Source: UBA1381 sp964399965 (GTDB lineage: Bacteria > Bacillota > Clostridia > UBA1381). From it: a stretch of DNA of 32,785 nt. Location: the NCBI GenBank assembly GCA_964399965.1, contig CAYNRX010000027.1, positions 1 to 32,785 on the forward strand, in the 5' to 3' direction. The notes under the pieces are model-generated. The model saw only the letters and a list, made by a program, of their open reading frames with translations. It was not told the origin of the DNA and ran no database searches. Both the position numbers and the translations under genes were made by a program. This document shows, in pieces, positions 8,074 to 15,214 of this stretch. Positions within the stretch are counted from its first letter, which is position 1; each line of letters starts with the position of its first letter.

Positions 8074-8937
8074 TCAAGCCTTGTTTACAGATCCGAAAAG
8101 CTCCATCTTTATCTTTACTATCTCCTTGATGGCGGCCGCTCCCGGAGCCAGAAGTTTTCTGGGGTCATAGCCTTTGCCCTGGAGATCCTTGCCCTCTTCG
8201 ATGTACTTTCTCGTAGCCTCCTGGAAGTAGAGCTGACACTCGGTATTTACGTTTATTTTGGCAACGCCCAGGGATATGGCCTTGGCTATCATATCATCCG
8301 GGATGCCGGTGCCGCCGTGGAGAACGAGAGGAAGATCGCCCGTGAGCTCTTTCACCCTTGCCAGCGCATCAAAATCAAGCCCTTTCCAGTTGGCGGGATA
8401 TTTGCCATGGATATTGCCTATGCCGGTAGCCAAAAAATCAACGCCGAGATCGGCTATGGCCTTGCATTCGTTGGGATCAGCTATCTCGCCTGCGCCGACA
8501 ACGCCGTCCTCTTCGCCGCCTATTGAACCAACCTCTGCTTCGATAGAAAGTCCTTTTTCCCGGCAGATAGATACAAGCTCTTTCGTCTTAGCGATATTTT
8601 CTTCGATGGGATAGTGCGAACCGTCAAACATTATTGATGAAAAACCTGCTTCGATGCACTTTAAGCAGCCCTCGTACGTCCCGTGATCCAGATGAAGGGC
8701 TACCGGCACAGTGATTCCCATTTCGCCGATCATGGCTTTTACCATGGCTGCTACTGTTTTAAAGCCGGTCATATATTTGCCCGCGCCCTCGGAAACGCCG
8801 AGGATAACAGGGGAGTTGCATTCCTGTGCAGTCGATAAAATAGATTTTGTCCATTCCAGATTGTTTATGTTGAACTGGCCTACGGCGTATTTTCCAGCCA
8901 CCGCCTTTTTCAGCATATCTGTTGCAGGTACTAACAT
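8074..8937 (-). CDS. fba: Class II fructose-1,6-bisphosphate aldolase
   Basis: Zinc-dependent aldolase that interconverts fructose-1,6-bisphosphate with dihydroxyacetone phosphate and glyceraldehyde-3-phosphate in glycolysis and gluconeogenesis. The 287 residues show the class II signatures: HLDHG at 82-86 (catalytic D84, zinc ligand H85), FDGSHYP, EAEVG near 133-137, GNIHG with H177, and HGGTG with zinc ligand H207. AAGGAGGA precedes ATG 8937. A related tagatose-bisphosphate aldolase is a less likely alternative because those families share the motifs. The gene is monocistronic and its leader contains copy 2 of the palindromic repeat. Confidence 0.92.
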   Translation of the reverse strand: MLVPATDMLKKAVAGKYAVGQFNINNLEWTKSILSTAQECNSPVILGVSEGAGKYMTGFKTVAAMVKAMIGEMGITVPVALHLDHGTYEGCLKCIEAGFSSIMFDGSHYPIEENIAKTKELVSICREKGLSIEAEVGSIGGEEDGVVGAGEIADPNECKAIADLGVDFLATGIGNIHGKYPANWKGLDFDALARVKELTGDLPLVLHGGTGIPDDMIAKAISLGVAKINVNTECQLYFQEATRKYIEEGKDLQGKGYDPRKLLAPGAAAIKEIVKIKMELFGSVNKA

Positions 8938-8963
8938 TTGTGTTTCCTCCTTAAATATATCGT

Positions 8964-9047
8964 TTTAGTCAATTGCAAAACCTTTTTCGCAATTGATTTT
9001 AGCTAAGGAAATAATTGTAAAAGGCTATTGCGTTTTTGCAATTATTT
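8964..9047 (+). repeat. Palindromic repeat, copy 2 (extended form)
   Basis: The core at 8969-8996 has arms TCAATTGC and GCAATTGA. One mismatch in the DNA becomes a G-U pair in the minus-strand transcript. The flank TTTTAG before it and the block TAAGGAAATAATTGTAAAA after it match copy 3 closely. A second inverted repeat follows, AATAATTG (9010-9017) with CAATTATT (9040-9047), which copy 3 keeps in part. The element sits in the fba 5' region. Confidence 0.7.
9014..9041 (-). promoter_or_regulatory. Possible fba promoter
   Basis: On the minus strand TTGCAA (9041-9036), a 16-base spacer and TACAAT (9019-9014). It overlaps the second hairpin of the palindromic element, so the core palindrome would be transcribed in the fba leader. 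Confidence 0.4.
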
Positions 9048-9080
9048 ATATATCTTTTATAAAACAGCCGAAGAAGCTGT
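9048..9080 (-). terminator. Terminator after the zinc-ribbon gene
   Basis: ACAGC (9064-9068) pairs with GCTGT (9076-9080). The minus transcript continues into TTTTATAAAAG. It separates the ogg/zinc-ribbon unit from fba. Confidence 0.5.
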
Positions 9081-9081
9081 A

Positions 9082-9741
9082 TTATACATTTTTGTGCTTT
9101 GATACGCCCGGCGATGAAGAGTCAAGCGTCAAAGCGTCCATAGAGAGTATCTTGTCCCTGTTCTGTACGTCAGAGGAAATAAGCATTTTTCGTCCGCAGT
9201 TTATACAGCAGACAAGAGCGTCTGTGCCCAGGGATCCGATGTGGATATTCGGGTGCTGGCAGCCGCAGCTAATGCCGTCGTTCTCCAGCAGCACAGACAG
9301 ATGCTTGATTATAGCACAGAGCCTTTTCAGGCGGTAGCTTTTCTCTGAACGGCTGCGGCAGAAGATGCGGTTTTGCGCTACGGCAGAAAGTGCAGCTTCC
9401 GTTGTGCCGATATACAGTATCCCGTTTTCCTCCGGCAGGATGTGATCGCTCAGCTCGCCCCATTCGTCCTCCGGGCATTGGAATATGAAAAGCTCTTTTG
9501 TCCACAATTTATCGGCATCGGCGCGAAATTCGTGCATATCGCCGCATATAGGGCAGGGAAGCCTGAATATATACTTACCGCGGCGTCTTTCGGTATAAAG
9601 CACCGGCAGCCGGCATTCGGGTACAGAGCAGGTCAGTATGGACGGGGAGTGTGTTATATCGAATATACTTATGCGCTGTATATTTATCTGCGCGCATTGA
9701 GGACAAAAGTAGGCTATTATCCTGCTGGGATAAATGATCAT
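9082..9741 (-). CDS. Cysteine-rich zinc-ribbon protein of unknown function
   Basis: I do not recognise a named family. The 219 residues carry several probable zinc sites: FCPQC (C13, C16), C38 with C43, CPICG (C63, C66), C89, and near the C-terminus a CGC pair followed by CCINCG. This suggests two zinc-ribbon-like modules flanking a central region. There is no signal peptide and no membrane segment, so it is probably cytoplasmic and may bind nucleic acid or protein. The gene begins directly after the DNA glycosylase gene, and its AGGAG ribosome site overlaps the glycosylase stop codon. The two are therefore co-transcribed and probably translationally coupled, which hints at a DNA-related role. 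Confidence 0.65.
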   Translation of the reverse strand: MIIYPSRIIAYFCPQCAQINIQRISIFDITHSPSILTCSVPECRLPVLYTERRRGKYIFRLPCPICGDMHEFRADADKLWTKELFIFQCPEDEWGELSDHILPEENGILYIGTTEAALSAVAQNRIFCRSRSEKSYRLKRLCAIIKHLSVLLENDGISCGCQHPNIHIGSLGTDALVCCINCGRKMLISSDVQNRDKILSMDALTLDSSSPGVSKHKNV

Positions 9742-9747
9742 GATGGT

Positions 9748-10617
9748 TTATACTCCTATATGGTTTTTGCGCGCCCAGTAAAACAGATACTGCTGAGCAT
9801 ATCCGGCATAAGAGCCGAATTTTTCCCGGCCGAAGGCTTCGATATGCGCTTTGGGCGTATCCTCGTGGAAATAACAGTATTCCATTATCCGTTTTACCCA
9901 TACGTCTACCGGAAAGGCGTCCGTTTTGTGCAGCGCGAAAAGCAGCGTACAGTCGGCGACCTTGCTGCCAACGCCGGAAAAGCGCAGAAGCTCCGTTTTT
10001 GCATCGGCCGTATCCAGGCTTTTTATCCGGTCAAGGGAGATATCCCCCGACGATACGGCGCGGGCGGCGGCGATTATGTATTTGCTGCGGAAGCCGGCCC
10101 GTATGGGTGCAAGCTCCTCCGGCTCCAGCGCGACCAAACGTTGGGCGGAGGGGAAGGAATAAAAATCCTCTCCCATGTATTGCAGCTTATCGCCGAAGAG
10201 TTTACAAAGAGCGGCAATGATGGATCTTATCCGCGGGATATTGTTGCTGGCGGATATTATAAAGGATACTATAGTTTCCCACAGCTCTTGACGCAATATG
10301 CGTATTCCGTATCCATCGGGGATAGCCTCGGCAAGGACGCTGTCTTGGGAAAGCTCTCGCTTTATATCCCCGTAATCGGTGTTAAGATCAAAGTAATCCC
10401 GCCAGAAAGAGGTGAAAAGCTCCGGCGCAGTATCAAACAGGCGGATATCCTTTCCTTCTTGGCGTATTTTCAGAGCGTGTCCCCCGGCAACGCCGCAGTA
10501 TGTATCGTCTGCAATGCGATCCCAGCGGAAACATTGGCCGCATTCAAAGATATGCTCGAGGACAAAATCCTCTGCATTTTCCAATATCAAGTCGTTATTA
10601 TCGGTTATTTCTTTCAT
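9748..10617 (-). CDS. ogg: 8-oxoguanine DNA glycosylase, OGG1 type
   Basis: Base-excision repair glycosylase/AP lyase that removes 8-oxoguanine from DNA. It is an OGG1-like bacterial form with HhH-GPD fold: ECGQCFRWDR near residue 25, SASNNIPRI (122-130), and the helix-hairpin-helix SGVGSKVADC with catalytic lysine K219, followed by FPVDVW with the catalytic aspartate D238. I place the start at ATG 10617 (289 residues), not at the upstream in-frame ATG at 10728, because a good promoter (TTGCGG-17-TATAAT, 10627-10655) lies inside the longer frame. The transcript would begin only about three bases before this ATG, and no ribosome site is present, so the mRNA is predicted to be leaderless. A zinc-ribbon gene follows in the same operon. 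Confidence 0.85.
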   Translation of the reverse strand: MKEITDNNDLILENAEDFVLEHIFECGQCFRWDRIADDTYCGVAGGHALKIRQEGKDIRLFDTAPELFTSFWRDYFDLNTDYGDIKRELSQDSVLAEAIPDGYGIRILRQELWETIVSFIISASNNIPRIRSIIAALCKLFGDKLQYMGEDFYSFPSAQRLVALEPEELAPIRAGFRSKYIIAAARAVSSGDISLDRIKSLDTADAKTELLRFSGVGSKVADCTLLFALHKTDAFPVDVWVKRIMEYCYFHEDTPKAHIEAFGREKFGSYAGYAQQYLFYWARKNHIGV

Positions 10618-10626
10618 AACATATTT

Positions 10627-10655
10627 ATTATACCACATATTTTCTGCTTCCGCAA
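10627..10655 (-). promoter_or_regulatory. ogg promoter
   Basis: On the minus strand TTGCGG (10655-10650), a 17-base spacer, TATAAT (10632-10627) with an upstream TGTGG. The expected transcription start, near 10620, is next to the ATG at 10617. Confidence 0.65.
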
Positions 10656-10713
10656 GTAATTTATAAGAAATTCCTGTAAAAGGTTTGAAAAATTTTGTAT
10701 TTTTAGAAAACAT

Positions 10714-10740
10714 AAAAAATGGCGGCACTTAAGTGCCGCC
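10714..10740 (-). terminator. Terminator after the MATE gene
   Basis: A perfect palindrome GGCGGCACTT/AAGTGCCGCC (10721-10740). The minus transcript then runs into ATTTTTTATG. A second hairpin (arms ending ATGGTA and TACCAT, about 10745-10795) lies between it and the gene. Confidence 0.85.
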
Positions 10741-10820
10741 GCAAATGGTAGTAAAAAGAGTGCAGAACGGATGAAACTCTGCATTTTTACCATCCCATAA
10801 AGTCATGTGAGAAATGTTTG

Positions 10821-12155
10821 TTAAAACTTCCTTGCCGCGCGGCTGTTCAGTATAAGTATCACCACAGCGGTAATAGCGGCCAGGAACGAGGTCCCGGCAA
10901 AATTCAGCCACATCCCTGTAAGAGCCAGCGGCTGGAGGATGAATATCAGCAGCACCGGGAATACGAACGAGGTGGACAGTGATATCACTGTTGCCTGCAA
11001 GGGCTTTTCTATTGCCAGCATATAGCTCTGGGTGGCAAACGAGAACCAGCGTGTGATATACGTAAGGCTGAAAAGGCGTACCGCAAAGGCGGACAGCTCC
11101 AAAAATTCCCCGTCTGAGCCGCCCATAAACAATAACGTAGTTTGTTCAGGGAAAGCGAAAAGGACAACGGCTGCGACCAGGGAAAATACCCCTGCTGCAC
11201 TGAAGCAGCATTTTTCTATCGCCTTGACGCGGTCTTTTTTGCCTGCGCCCCAGTTATAGCCGACGGCCGGCTGGAGCGAATCGCAGATACCATAGAGTAT
11301 GGACTGCACGATGCCATCGGCGTACATCAGTATGCCGTAAATAGATACCGCCGTTTGACCGCCCAGACGTACGAGGAAAAAGTTCATCAGGATAGAGGTT
11401 ATGCGTCCTGCGATGTTGCTGAGGAAGTTCGGCGTGCCGCAGGCTATTATACGCCGTATAATGGCGGCGGAAAAATGTGGCTTGCAAAACCTCAGCAGCG
11501 TCTTTCGCCGTATAAACGGTATCAGTGCGATAAGAGCTGAAATTATCATGCCCAGACAGGCAGAAAGCGCCGCGGCCCATATTCCCCAGCGGAATATGAA
11601 CAGGAACAAAAACTCAAACAGTACGATAGACGCGGACATGACGATATTAAGCACCATGCTCATGTGGATTTTTCCGCATATTCGAAGGAAGTTATCCATG
11701 GCGAAAACTATCGTAGTGACCGGCGAGCATACCGCATATACGCGCAGGTATAGGGCAGCCTGAGCGGCAAATTCCCCTTCTGCTCCCATAAGGCGCATAA
11801 GCGCAGGAGCGGCGGCATACAGTAAAGCGCCTATGACGATGCCCGATCCCACTATCAGCAGGCAGGCGCAGGTGAAAATATTGTCTGCCTCCCGTCCTCG
11901 GCCTTTTCCGAGATTGATGGAGATGGGTACCGAAGAACCAACGCCGACCAGATCGGCAATGGCGAAGTTGATGATAACGAACGGCATAGCCAGATTGAGG
12001 GCGGCAAACGAGGTCTCGCCCAGTATCCTGCCAACGAATATACCGTCTATGAGCTGATAAAGGCTCGAGGCCACCATGCTTATCATGCCCGGCAGAGCGG
12101 CGATGAAAAACAGTTTCACCGGCGGCGTTTTGATAAACAGCTTGTGTGAATCCAT
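10821..12155 (-). CDS. MATE family efflux transporter
   Basis: Multidrug and toxic compound extrusion transporter, a polytopic membrane protein that exports cations or drugs in exchange for Na+ or H+. The 444 residues contain about twelve hydrophobic segments. The family-typical start PPVKLFFIAALPGMISM leads into LYQLIDGIFVGR, and a second-half repeat holds NFFLVRLGG and QPAVGYNWGA. The start is ATG 12155, behind GGGAGGG; the longer in-frame opening at 12233 overlaps the promoter. It has its own promoter and terminator, so it is monocistronic. The substrate cannot be predicted from the sequence. Confidence 0.88.
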   Translation of the reverse strand: MDSHKLFIKTPPVKLFFIAALPGMISMVASSLYQLIDGIFVGRILGETSFAALNLAMPFVIINFAIADLVGVGSSVPISINLGKGRGREADNIFTCACLLIVGSGIVIGALLYAAAPALMRLMGAEGEFAAQAALYLRVYAVCSPVTTIVFAMDNFLRICGKIHMSMVLNIVMSASIVLFEFLFLFIFRWGIWAAALSACLGMIISALIALIPFIRRKTLLRFCKPHFSAAIIRRIIACGTPNFLSNIAGRITSILMNFFLVRLGGQTAVSIYGILMYADGIVQSILYGICDSLQPAVGYNWGAGKKDRVKAIEKCCFSAAGVFSLVAAVVLFAFPEQTTLLFMGGSDGEFLELSAFAVRLFSLTYITRWFSFATQSYMLAIEKPLQATVISLSTSFVFPVLLIFILQPLALTGMWLNFAGTSFLAAITAVVILILNSRAARKF

Positions 12156-12204
12156 ATAATTTCCCTCCCATGTTATCGCACCTGCTGCGTAAATCGTATC
12201 GGGT

Positions 12205-12233
12205 ATTATAACATGAAATATTTGTATTGTCAA
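12205..12233 (-). promoter_or_regulatory. MATE gene promoter
   Basis: On the minus strand TTGACA (12233-12228), a 17-base spacer, TATAAT (12210-12205): an exact consensus pair. Confidence 0.8.
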
Positions 12234-12235
12234 GC

Positions 12236-12287
12236 GTATAAAAATAAAATACGCAGACGGCTTTTTAAACAGCTGTCCGCGTATTTT
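12236..12287 (-). terminator. Terminator of the rpmH-jag operon
   Basis: A long stem with arms AAAATACGC/GCGTATTTT plus an inner GAC/GTC and GCT/AGC (12246-12287). The minus transcript then continues into ATTTTTATAC. It closes the five-gene block right after jag. Confidence 0.8.
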
Positions 12288-12293
12288 CGTGTT

Positions 12294-13124
12294 TTAAATA
12301 TCGTTTTTATGAGCCTCAAGATATTCGTCGAACGATTTGAAATCCTTCGTTTCCGGCCGCTTGTTTATGGCGTAGCCGGCCTTGTAGGTCGTGGGGATCG
12401 AGGGATCAAGAGGCTTTTGCGGCTGCTGCTTTTTGGGTTTTTGCGCTTGCTGAGACGGCCGCCTGTTGAAATTCCTCCGGCGCTGCTGAGGACGGTTTTT
12501 GGGGGCGATAACGACCCTGCGGTAGGGATCCTCGCCGATAGAAAAGGTAGTTACCTGGTCGTTATCCTGGAGATTAGCGTGTATTATCCGCCTTTCGTAA
12601 GGATTCATCGGTTCCAGCGTAAACTTTTTGCCGGTGCGGGCGACCTTTTCTGCCAGCCGCTGAGAAAGGGCGGTCAGAGCCTCGGCGCGTTTGGCGCGGT
12701 AATTTTCGGTGTCGATAGTTACCTTTATATATTCGTCCGTTTCCTGGTTGACTACCAGGGATACCAGGTATTGCAGGCTGTCAAGGGTATCTCCTCTTTT
12801 TCCGATCACAATACCCATGTTCTCGCCGTTAAGGTCTATCGTCATGAGGTTGTCCTCACGTTTGATGTTTATATCGACCTCCAGATCCATGGCGTGGAGC
12901 AGGCGGGATAAAAACTGCTTGGCGGCAAAGGCAGGGACGTCATTTACAGAGACCTCTACAACTGCGTCCTTGGCGCCAAGTCCTAAAAAGCCCTTTGCTC
13001 CCTCGTCAATTATCTCGATATCAACATCGTCCTTTTCTGCTCCCAGCTCTAAAAGGGCTGAGGAGACAGCTTCATCAACGCTTTTTGCGCTTATGCGTGT
13101 TTTTCTTTTCTGGGATCTTGACAA
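12294..13124 (-). CDS. jag: Jag/KhpB, SpoIIIJ-associated RNA-binding protein
   Basis: RNA-binding protein with the conserved Jag order: an N-terminal Jag domain (about residues 10-60, with GFLGLGAKDAVVEV), a KH domain (about 75-145, with IGKRGDTLDSLQYL), and an R3H domain ending near the NPYERRIIHANL segment (about 174-185). An unusually basic, Gln/Pro-rich tail of about 60 residues follows. In other Firmicutes KhpB pairs with KhpA and affects cell elongation and division through RNA. The start is TTG at 13124 with AAGGTGA upstream, overlapping the end of yidC by 50 bases. It is the last gene of the rpmH operon. Confidence 0.9.
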   Translation of the reverse strand: MSRSQKRKTRISAKSVDEAVSSALLELGAEKDDVDIEIIDEGAKGFLGLGAKDAVVEVSVNDVPAFAAKQFLSRLLHAMDLEVDINIKREDNLMTIDLNGENMGIVIGKRGDTLDSLQYLVSLVVNQETDEYIKVTIDTENYRAKRAEALTALSQRLAEKVARTGKKFTLEPMNPYERRIIHANLQDNDQVTTFSIGEDPYRRVVIAPKNRPQQRRRNFNRRPSQQAQKPKKQQPQKPLDPSIPTTYKAGYAINKRPETKDFKSFDEYLEAHKNDI

Positions 13125-14040
13125 TTAAATCACCTTCTTTGTCCGACTTACTAAAGATATAGTTCATTATAAGCTGCTGTACTATCTGGAATCCGCTGGA
13201 TACTATCCAGTAGATGCCAAGTCCCGCGGGAAGAGTTACAGTGAATATGAGCGTCATGATGGGCATCATGAGCGTCATGCTTTTTGTCATCTGTGCGGCG
13301 GGATTGTCATCGTTTTTCTTCTCCTCCTGCTTGTTTTTCATCTGCATAGTTTTAGATGACAGCCAGGTCAGGAGCGTGGCGACTAAGGGGATGAGCAGCA
13401 AAAGTATAGCCCCCATGGCCTCCGCCGAAAAATTCCCCTGCATGATGTAGGAAAATGCGGAGCTGGGGTTCTGGCTCAGATCGAGCCCGAGAAAGTTGAA
13501 ATTGAGCGCCCAGCTGTCGCCGGGATTTAAAAGCGCGCTCCATTTCGAGAGCTGTATCTGGTACATATTGGCCAGATTTTCCATCGATTGACTGGCAAGA
13601 TTGCCTATCAGCTGGGGAAACTTTTCCACCATCTGTGCCTGAAGGTCTATTACCTTCTGGATAACGTCCGCCGCCGCCCAGTCAACGTTTTTTAAATATG
13701 ACAGCGGCATTCGTATTACCTGATATAATGCTATCAGGATAGGAAACTGTATAAGCGTGGGCAGACAGCCGCCCATCATGCTTATGTCGTTGTCCTTGTA
13801 CAGCTTTAGCGTTTCGCGCTGGAGCTTTTCCGGTTCATTGGCGTATTTTTTCTGCAGTTCGGCGACAAACGGCTGGATACGCTGCTGCTTGAGCATGGAT
13901 TTTTGCGAATGTATATTCAGCGGAAGCAGCAGGAGCTTTACGACTATCGTGAACAAGATGATAGCCAGGCCGTAGTTTTGGACTACATCATAAATGACGC
14001 GTATTATCCAGCCAAGCCCGTGAACAAGATAATTCCACAT
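13075..14040 (-). CDS. yidC: YidC/Oxa1 membrane protein insertase (SpoIIIJ type)
   Basis: Inserts and folds membrane proteins with or without SecYEG. The 321-residue protein shows the Oxa1/Alb3 core: PLNIHSQKSM after the first membrane segment, a cytoplasmic coiled hairpin (KKYANEPEKLQRETLKLYK), GGCLPTLIQFPI, and a final pair of segments with GLGIYWIVSSGFQIVQQ. A basic tail ends in RKKR, as in ribosome-binding YidC forms. It lacks a classical lipoprotein signal. The loop between the second and third segments is longer than in the Bacillus proteins. It overlaps jag by 50 bases and follows yidD. Confidence 0.93.
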   Translation of the reverse strand: MWNYLVHGLGWIIRVIYDVVQNYGLAIILFTIVVKLLLLPLNIHSQKSMLKQQRIQPFVAELQKKYANEPEKLQRETLKLYKDNDISMMGGCLPTLIQFPILIALYQVIRMPLSYLKNVDWAAADVIQKVIDLQAQMVEKFPQLIGNLASQSMENLANMYQIQLSKWSALLNPGDSWALNFNFLGLDLSQNPSSAFSYIMQGNFSAEAMGAILLLLIPLVATLLTWLSSKTMQMKNKQEEKKNDDNPAAQMTKSMTLMMPIMTLIFTVTLPAGLGIYWIVSSGFQIVQQLIMNYIFSKSDKEGDLIVKIPEKKNTHKRKKR

Positions 14041-14067
14041 TTACTAAGTATTCCTCTCTGTTGGGTT

Positions 14068-14280
14068 TTAAGGGACGGGATCGTATCCGCCCTTGTGGAA
14101 GGGATGGCATTTTAAAAGCCTGCGCACGGCAAGCCAGCCGCCCTTTAGCGCGCCGTATTTTTCCACCGCCTCGCGGGCGTAGACCGAGCAGGTGGGGATA
14201 AATCGGCAGCAGGAATAGCCTTTATAAGGCGAGATTTGGTGTCTGTAAAGATCAATCATCCATATCAGTATTTTTTTCAT
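14068..14280 (-). CDS. yidD: Membrane protein insertion efficiency factor YidD
   Basis: A small protein of 70 residues that aids YidC-dependent insertion. The conserved YRHQISPYKGYSCCRFIPTC region with its cysteines, YAREAVEKYG, and the CHPFHKGGYDPVP ending are all present, so it is full length. It starts inside the 3' end of rnpA (29-base overlap), which is common for this gene pair. Confidence 0.95.
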   Translation of the reverse strand: MKKILIWMIDLYRHQISPYKGYSCCRFIPTCSVYAREAVEKYGALKGGWLAVRRLLKCHPFHKGGYDPVP

Positions 14281-14608
14281 CTTTCAACAACTCAAGCTTT
14301 CTTAAGACGAACAGCAGATCGCGCTGCACCTTGGAAAAGTCCTGGCCGGCACAGCGTCCGCGGGCTATTATGACCATATCGTAGCCGGTCTTTATGCGCT
14401 CGGCGTTTAGTCTTGCGGCTTCTCGTATGAGCCGTTTGGCACGGTTTCTCACTACGGCGTTGCCTACGGCTTTTCCGGCTATTATGCCGATCCTGTTTTT
14501 GGCCAGGCCGTTCTTTTTGGCGTACACGACCGTATAACCGCCGGCGTATTCCTTGCCTCGTCTGTAAAGCCTGTAAAAATCACGTTTTTTTTGCAGAGTG
14601 TTTTTCAT
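14252..14608 (-). CDS. rnpA: Ribonuclease P protein component
   Basis: The protein subunit that helps the RNase P RNA bind and cleave pre-tRNA leaders. Its 118 residues include the signature GKAVGNAVVRNRAKRLIREA near residue 45, and the N-terminal KKRDFYRLYRRG is typical. Translation starts at ATG 14608, downstream of a hairpin with a T-run that separates it from rpmH. A clear ribosome site next to the ATG is missing; the nearest purine-rich stretch lies inside the hairpin, so folding could limit its translation. Confidence 0.93.
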   Translation of the reverse strand: MKNTLQKKRDFYRLYRRGKEYAGGYTVVYAKKNGLAKNRIGIIAGKAVGNAVVRNRAKRLIREAARLNAERIKTGYDMVIIARGRCAGQDFSKVQRDLLFVLRKLELLKDEKNTDMDD

Positions 14609-14617
14609 AACGATATT

Positions 14618-14659
14618 AAAAAAGGCAAAAGAAAACAGCGTATACTCCTTTCCTTTGCC
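14618..14659 (-). terminator. Attenuating hairpin between rpmH and rnpA
   Basis: GGCAAAGGAAA pairs with TTTTCTTTTGCC (14659-14649 with 14635-14624, one G-T pair), followed by TTTTTTAA on the minus strand. It probably terminates part of the transcripts so that L34 mRNA exceeds rnpA mRNA. Confidence 0.65.
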
Positions 14660-14676
14660 AAGTATTTCTACTGTCT

Positions 14677-14811
14677 TTAAGCGGAGAGCTTCTTTCTGCC
14701 CTTCTGTCTTCTGTTGGCCAAAACCTTTCTGCCGGAAGAAGTTCTCATTCTTTTTCTGAAGCCGTGTTCTTTTGCTCTCTGACGCTTTTTAGGCTGAAAT
14801 GTTCTTTTCAT
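14677..14811 (-). CDS. rpmH: 50S ribosomal protein L34
   Basis: A 44-residue, highly basic ribosomal protein. The translation begins MKRTFQPKKRQRAKEHGFR and ends KGRKKLSA, which matches the L34 family throughout (RMRTSSGRKVLANRR in the middle). The GGAGG ribosome site is at 14822-14826 and a consensus promoter at 14894-14922. It is the first gene of the rpmH-rnpA-yidD-yidC-jag block. Confidence 0.96.
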   Translation of the reverse strand: MKRTFQPKKRQRAKEHGFRKRMRTSSGRKVLANRRQKGRKKLSA

Positions 14812-14893
14812 TCTTTTAGCACCTCCCTGTATGCTGCGACCCAGACCGGCCGCCTTGATTCCAAAATAAACTTAAAAAATAGACACCGCATAT

Positions 14894-14922
14894 ATTATAC
14901 AGATTTGTACCCTGCTTGTCAA
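14894..14922 (-). promoter_or_regulatory. rpmH operon promoter
   Basis: On the minus strand TTGACA (14922-14917), a 17-base spacer, TATAAT (14899-14894). Confidence 0.85.
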
Positions 14923-15000
14923 GTGTTTTTTGGATTTTCTTTGAAATTTTTGTCCAAAAGCTGATTTTGCTTTAAAAATTGAAAAATTCATAAGCAATGA

Positions 15001-15029
15001 TTGACAAAGTGATCGAAAAATGATATAAT
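15001..15029 (+). promoter_or_regulatory. Main promoter of the exopolysaccharide locus
   Basis: TTGACA (15001-15006), a 17-base spacer and TATAAT (15024-15029), an exact consensus pair facing right and divergent from rpmH. No DnaA box (TTATNCACA) is visible between the two promoters. Confidence 0.85.
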
Positions 15030-15035
15030 CAAAAA

Positions 15036-15214
15036 TGATATAGTGTACTTTTATGAGGGGAGATGTATAGAAGATATATGCGGCAGAACAGTCGAGACGA
15101 TAAAAGAGCCTAGGACGCTGCTTTTGGGGGTTATTCGTTTTTGTTATGCGGCATCAAGATTTGGGGCGAAAATCGTTCAGGGGGCATTGCCGTATGCGGT
15201 TAGGAGATGGAAGT
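15036..15214 (+). promoter_or_regulatory. Structured leader of the exopolysaccharide operon
   Basis: About 180 bases separate the predicted transcription start from the first gene. TATGCGGCA (15145-15153) can pair with TGCCGTATG (15188-15196), enclosing a GATTT/AAATC hairpin, and the stem ends five bases before the AGGAG ribosome site. It does not match the c-di-GMP-I or -II riboswitch motifs I know. A 73-codon frame with GTG start at 15043 crosses it but has no ribosome site. Confidence 0.35.

Noticed and set aside
9373..10659. 428-codon open frame antisense to the ogg and zinc-ribbon genes
   Set aside because: The opposite strand has clear OGG1 motifs; this frame has no recognisable domain or ribosome site and arises from codon bias of the real genes.
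14812..15000. oriC between rpmH and the next operon
   Set aside because: No TTATNCACA-type DnaA box and no dnaA gene in the divergent position.
15030..15214. c-di-GMP riboswitch in the exopolysaccharide leader
   Set aside because: The conserved GEMM-I and GEMM-II core motifs could not be found; only an unrelated stem is visible.
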